From: Dokdonia donghaensis DSW-1
Lineage (GTDB): Bacteria; Bacteroidota; Bacteroidia; Flavobacteriales; Flavobacteriaceae
DNA length: 64,000 bases
NCBI RefSeq assembly: GCF_001653755.1
Contig: NZ_CP015125.1
Span: 2,241,501 to 2,305,500, forward strand
Direction of reading: 5' to 3'
Made by a program: the position numbers and the translations under genes. Below are positions 61,719 through 64,000 of the stretch, one piece after another. Below the pieces are notes generated by a model. The model did no database searches and was not told where the DNA came from. It saw only the letters and a list, made by a program, of their open reading frames with translations. Positions within the stretch are counted from its first letter, which is position 1. The number at the start of each line of letters is the position of its first letter.

Positions 61719-61920
61719 GCTAAAAGGGCCACTACACAAAGCGAGTGCTTTATTTTATGATGAGCCTATTTGATTGTTTTTTAATTGATTATATAAATAT
61801 ACAAGTATTTGAGAAAGATGACGCTTTCGCGAAAGGGTAATTTGAGGAAGTCTCTGAGCTGTGAATTATAGATCAGAATTAGCTTAAAACTTGTGCTGAG
61901 CGCGGCCTAAGTAGGCTTGT
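61719..61920. repeat. Direct repeat, copy B (extended)
   Basis: Bases 61781-61920 match copy A; within them GCTTTCGCGAAAGG (61823-61836) is one mismatch from the palindrome. The left part (61719-61733 and 61770-61810) resembles copy C (GCTAAAAGGGCCACT versus GCTAAGAGCCCACTT). Confidence 0.75.
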
Positions 61921-61949
61921 CTTTTCAGTTCTTTGTTGGCAATTTGAGA

Positions 61950-62459
61950 TTATTCTGGTTTACAAGTAAATTTAATATTCAAATTTCTAATAAATTCAAA
62001 ATCATCTATCCACTTAACATTCATATTGTCACAAACGTGAGGGATTTTGATTTTCGTTTGTTTTTTAAAAAAGTCTTTTGTTTCCTTTGTAACTACTATT
62101 GCATTTTCTTTCATAGCGTGTGCAATAACCCAAGGGTCAGCTTTAGAGTGAATTCCGTTACTGGAAACTAAGTATTTATGATTAGGATTAGATGAATATA
62201 TTTGTTTTAGATGATTTGTTACTTCTCCATCAATTCTTCTAATTGGGATATCACTTTTCTTTAGCCATTCTGATAGGTTATCTTCTCCATTCTCAATTTC
62301 TTCGTAAACCAATTCTGGAATAAATATTATACCTCTTTTGCCTAAATCGTTTAACACTTCCCAATAGGATGGACAAATTTCAGGTGAATAATATTTTTGC
62401 CAAGCTTGAATAAGAATGTTGGCATCAATACAATAAACTACATTTTCATTTTCAAACAT
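61950..62459 (-). CDS. PIN-like domain protein (DUF4411 type)
   Basis: A 169-residue protein with the PIN-like acidic residues: CIDANILIQ near residue 11, ELVYEEIENG about 50-59 and HSKADPWVIAHA (about 105-116). PIN domains are Mg-dependent RNases. Its ATG shares a base with the stop of the XRE-ImmA gene (TAATG), so it is tightly coupled. By context this is a candidate toxin-type nuclease with the upstream regulator/protease as antitoxin; that is inference. Confidence 0.8.
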   Translation of the reverse strand: MFENENVVYCIDANILIQAWQKYYSPEICPSYWEVLNDLGKRGIIFIPELVYEEIENGEDNLSEWLKKSDIPIRRIDGEVTNHLKQIYSSNPNHKYLVSSNGIHSKADPWVIAHAMKENAIVVTKETKDFFKKQTKIKIPHVCDNMNVKWIDDFEFIRNLNIKFTCKPE

Positions 62460-63631
62460 TAGGCAAGTAGTTTTTCGAATTTTTGAAATTTGTTAATCTG
62501 TGTATTAAGCAGATTACTAGCAATTGAAGGTGATAGAGAACCATTATTAAAAGAGTCCATAACTATTCTTGTAAATAGCTTACTATTTTTATTTAAACGA
62601 AGAAGATAAGCATCAGGACCTCCTTGTCTTTCTTTTTGTTTTTCTTTTTTAATTTTTTCTCTCTCTAAAAATTTTTCAAATTCATTTTGTGCATCTTCTT
62701 TAAGAGATTTGTATTCTGATTGAGAAATTAAATCTAAGTTTAATGCACGAACTAAAAAAGCAAACGAACTTATTCCAAGTTCTTTTGATTGTTTAAAAAT
62801 CTTATTATTTGATTCAAAAATGTCATTTCCGAGTTGAACTATTAATTCTTTTGGCATTAAAGCGTTGGCTGCAACTTGATTGCAAAATAACTCTACAGGA
62901 TGAAATTTTGATTTTGGCTTGTCTGTGAAATCGATTTCTATTTCATTTGATACACCTGATTTTGCTATCCAAATGTGAGCTAATTCGTGTACAAGCGTGA
63001 AAAGTTGTGGTGCATTCCAATTTTTTGAGTTTACAAAAATAAATGGTGCATATTTATCGGCAATTGCAAACCCTTGAATTAAATCTCTATCGAACACTAA
63101 TCTTGAGTGTAAGAAACTTGCACGAGAAATAAATATCCCTACGCTTTCTGCTTTATCTATCCATTCAGAAATAGGTGTTTTCCTATAATCACTCGGATAA
63201 ATATTTAACGTGTCTAAAATATCTTTTGCTACAACTTCTGGATTGTCGTTAATAGAATACTTACCAACAAATGGAAGTGTATTTTCTCCAATTTCTTCAA
63301 ATAGTTGACTTATCCAATTTTGTTTTTCTTGAATTTCTCTAATTATAAATAAAGAAGCTGTATCTAATTCTTGAGAGTCATCTCTTCTATAGTCTTGAAG
63401 TGGATGAAAATCTTTTGGTACTTCAGGCAAGAAAAACAATGAAAAAGGTCTTCGAAAACTTTTTGCTAAGATTTTCGCTTGTCGAATAGTAGGAAAATCA
63501 ATTCCGTCTTCCCAAGTTAAATACCTTTCGGGTGATACAGCAATTTTTTTGGCAGCATCTTCCACAGAAATTTTAGCGGACTTTCTAGCCCACTTTAATA
63601 TTTCAGATGTTATGAATGCTTTATCAGCCAT
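62459..63631 (-). CDS. XRE-HTH regulator with ImmA/IrrE metalloprotease domain
   Basis: A 390-residue protein. Residues about 8-60 form an XRE helix-turn-helix (KISVEDAAKKIAVSPERYLTWEDG), and residues about 120-300 an ImmA/IrrE (DUF955) domain with the zinc motif HELAH (about 217-221) and a downstream ELFCNQVAANALMP. Such proteins cleave or sense repressors. It precedes and overlaps the PIN-like gene. Codon use and AT content look different from housekeeping neighbours. Confidence 0.87.
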   Translation of the reverse strand: MADKAFITSEILKWARKSAKISVEDAAKKIAVSPERYLTWEDGIDFPTIRQAKILAKSFRRPFSLFFLPEVPKDFHPLQDYRRDDSQELDTASLFIIREIQEKQNWISQLFEEIGENTLPFVGKYSINDNPEVVAKDILDTLNIYPSDYRKTPISEWIDKAESVGIFISRASFLHSRLVFDRDLIQGFAIADKYAPFIFVNSKNWNAPQLFTLVHELAHIWIAKSGVSNEIEIDFTDKPKSKFHPVELFCNQVAANALMPKELIVQLGNDIFESNNKIFKQSKELGISSFAFLVRALNLDLISQSEYKSLKEDAQNEFEKFLEREKIKKEKQKERQGGPDAYLLRLNKNSKLFTRIVMDSFNNGSLSPSIASNLLNTQINKFQKFEKLLA

Positions 63632-63688
63632 TATTTTTTGTCAACAAAGGTAAAACTTTAAATTAGAACGAAACTTCTTTTGCTTGTG

Positions 63689-63800
63689 GCTAAGAGCCCA
63701 CTTAATAAAGAAAGCGCATCTCCCGATAGCCATCGAAATTGCTATTGTATAAGTTTCATTGTTTTTTAATTGATTGCTTAAATATACACTTATTAGTGTA
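63689..63800. repeat. Direct repeat, copy C (partial)
   Basis: Shares GCTAAGAGCCCACTT (63689-63703) and the TTGTTTTTTAATTGATT to AAATATACA stretch (63759-63789) with copy B, but lacks the right-hand part. It lies about 60 bases upstream of the XRE-ImmA gene start. Confidence 0.55.
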
Positions 63801-63843
63801 TTCGTCACCGCACAAACAGCCCTAAAAACTTACCACTCAGGCC

Positions 63844-63882
63844 ACAAAAAAAGTGGATACCTATCGCTAGATATCCACTTTG
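63844..63882 (-). terminator. Terminator after the clpB-like gene
   Basis: Nine-base arms AAGTGGATA / TATCCACTT; the A-run at 63846-63852 gives a U-run on the minus strand. Confidence 0.8.
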
Positions 63883-63901
63883 CATAATCATCAATTAATC
63901 T

Positions 63902-64000
63902 TTATTCTTCTTCTCCTGTGCGTTCTGCTTCGTTTCTAAAAACGAGCTTGTCGTCAAAGGAGTCTACGAGTATCACACTGTCTGATGCAACTTTGCCGCT
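63902..64000 (-). CDS. clpB: C-terminal end of a probable ClpB disaggregase (partial)
   Basis: The last 32 codons of a gene continuing beyond the window. The readable end SGKVASDSVILVDSFDDK, then LVFRNEAERTGEEE and a TAA, resembles the C-terminus of Bacteroidota ClpB (usual form SGK..DSVI.VD..DGK..F.N). ClpC or another AAA+ protease subunit cannot be excluded. Confidence 0.6.
   Translation of the reverse strand, partial: SGKVASDSVILVDSFDDKLVFRNEAERTGEEE

Noticed and set aside
1..64000. tRNA, rRNA, riboswitch, IS or phage genes
   Set aside because: No T-loop, rRNA core, aptamer-like or integrase/transposase sequence could be recognised in the gaps.

Overview
The window is chromosomal DNA of a marine-type member of the Flavobacteriaceae (Bacteroidota). 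The evidence is AT-rich sequence, Bacteroidota promoters (TTTG about 19 bases upstream of TAnnTTTG at rpsF and the his operon), few Shine-Dalgarno sites, lipoprotein signals ending in S-C, and typical families: DUF1573-YajC after NusB, a PUR-alpha-like DUF3276 protein, GIN-domain lipoprotein, CarboxypepD_reg plus TonB receptor, DUF2490, LytTR regulators. From memory the gene content and the repeated GCTTTCGCGAAAGC palindrome resemble Dokdonia/Krokinobacter; this is inference. I saw no rRNA or tRNA genes, CRISPR array, insertion sequence or phage genes.

Layout. 0-7 kb: exported protein, fabG, a membrane vWA protein, prohibitin-like SPFH protein, PepSY-like lipoprotein, and a convergent OmpA-like/HhH membrane pair. 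6.9-13.3 kb: histidine operon hisGDCBHA plus a DinB-like gene, controlled by a readable attenuator whose 18-residue leader peptide has four consecutive His codons; hisF and hisIE are not here. 13.3-20.7 kb: hydrolase, cupin, HerA-like ATPase, exported RidA, PUR protein, ABC exporter. 20.9-22.7 kb: nusB-DUF1573-yajC. 22.8-31.6 kb: cell-envelope and stress proteins (SodC, two LVIVD-like lipoproteins, hydrolase-OsmC fusion, DUF2490 barrel, a 1064-residue Asp-box propeller, fasciclin lipoprotein). 31.6-34.3 kb: vWA protein and MoxR/chelatase-like ATPase. 34.4-44.5 kb: LysM/BON protein, GIN lipoprotein coupled to a PagL-like lipid A deacylase, sirtuin, TrmH, DEAD-box helicase with an RGG tail, RdgB, DedA-like protein, RlmH. 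44.6-52.5 kb: nadC-yihY, chalcone isomerase-like, DUF2147, priA, a LytTR response regulator, and rpsF-rpsR-rplI. 52.5-60.9 kb: second DEAD-box helicase, a TonB-dependent receptor, hemolysin III, a thioredoxin-like protein, DinB-like protein, LytTR regulator. 61-63.9 kb: a small accessory segment with a membrane protein and an XRE-ImmA/IrrE plus PIN-like pair between imperfect direct repeats. The last bases hold the 3' end of a probable clpB.

The most unusual signal is the 14-base perfect palindrome GCTTTCGCGAAAGC. I count 20 exact copies in 64 kb, 11 inside genes and 9 between genes. The genic copies occur in all three reading frames (peptides RFRES, AFAKA, LSRK), so the constraint is on the DNA and not on the protein. 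It resembles, in style, the highly iterated palindrome HIP1 of cyanobacteria, but the sequence differs and I know of no assigned function.
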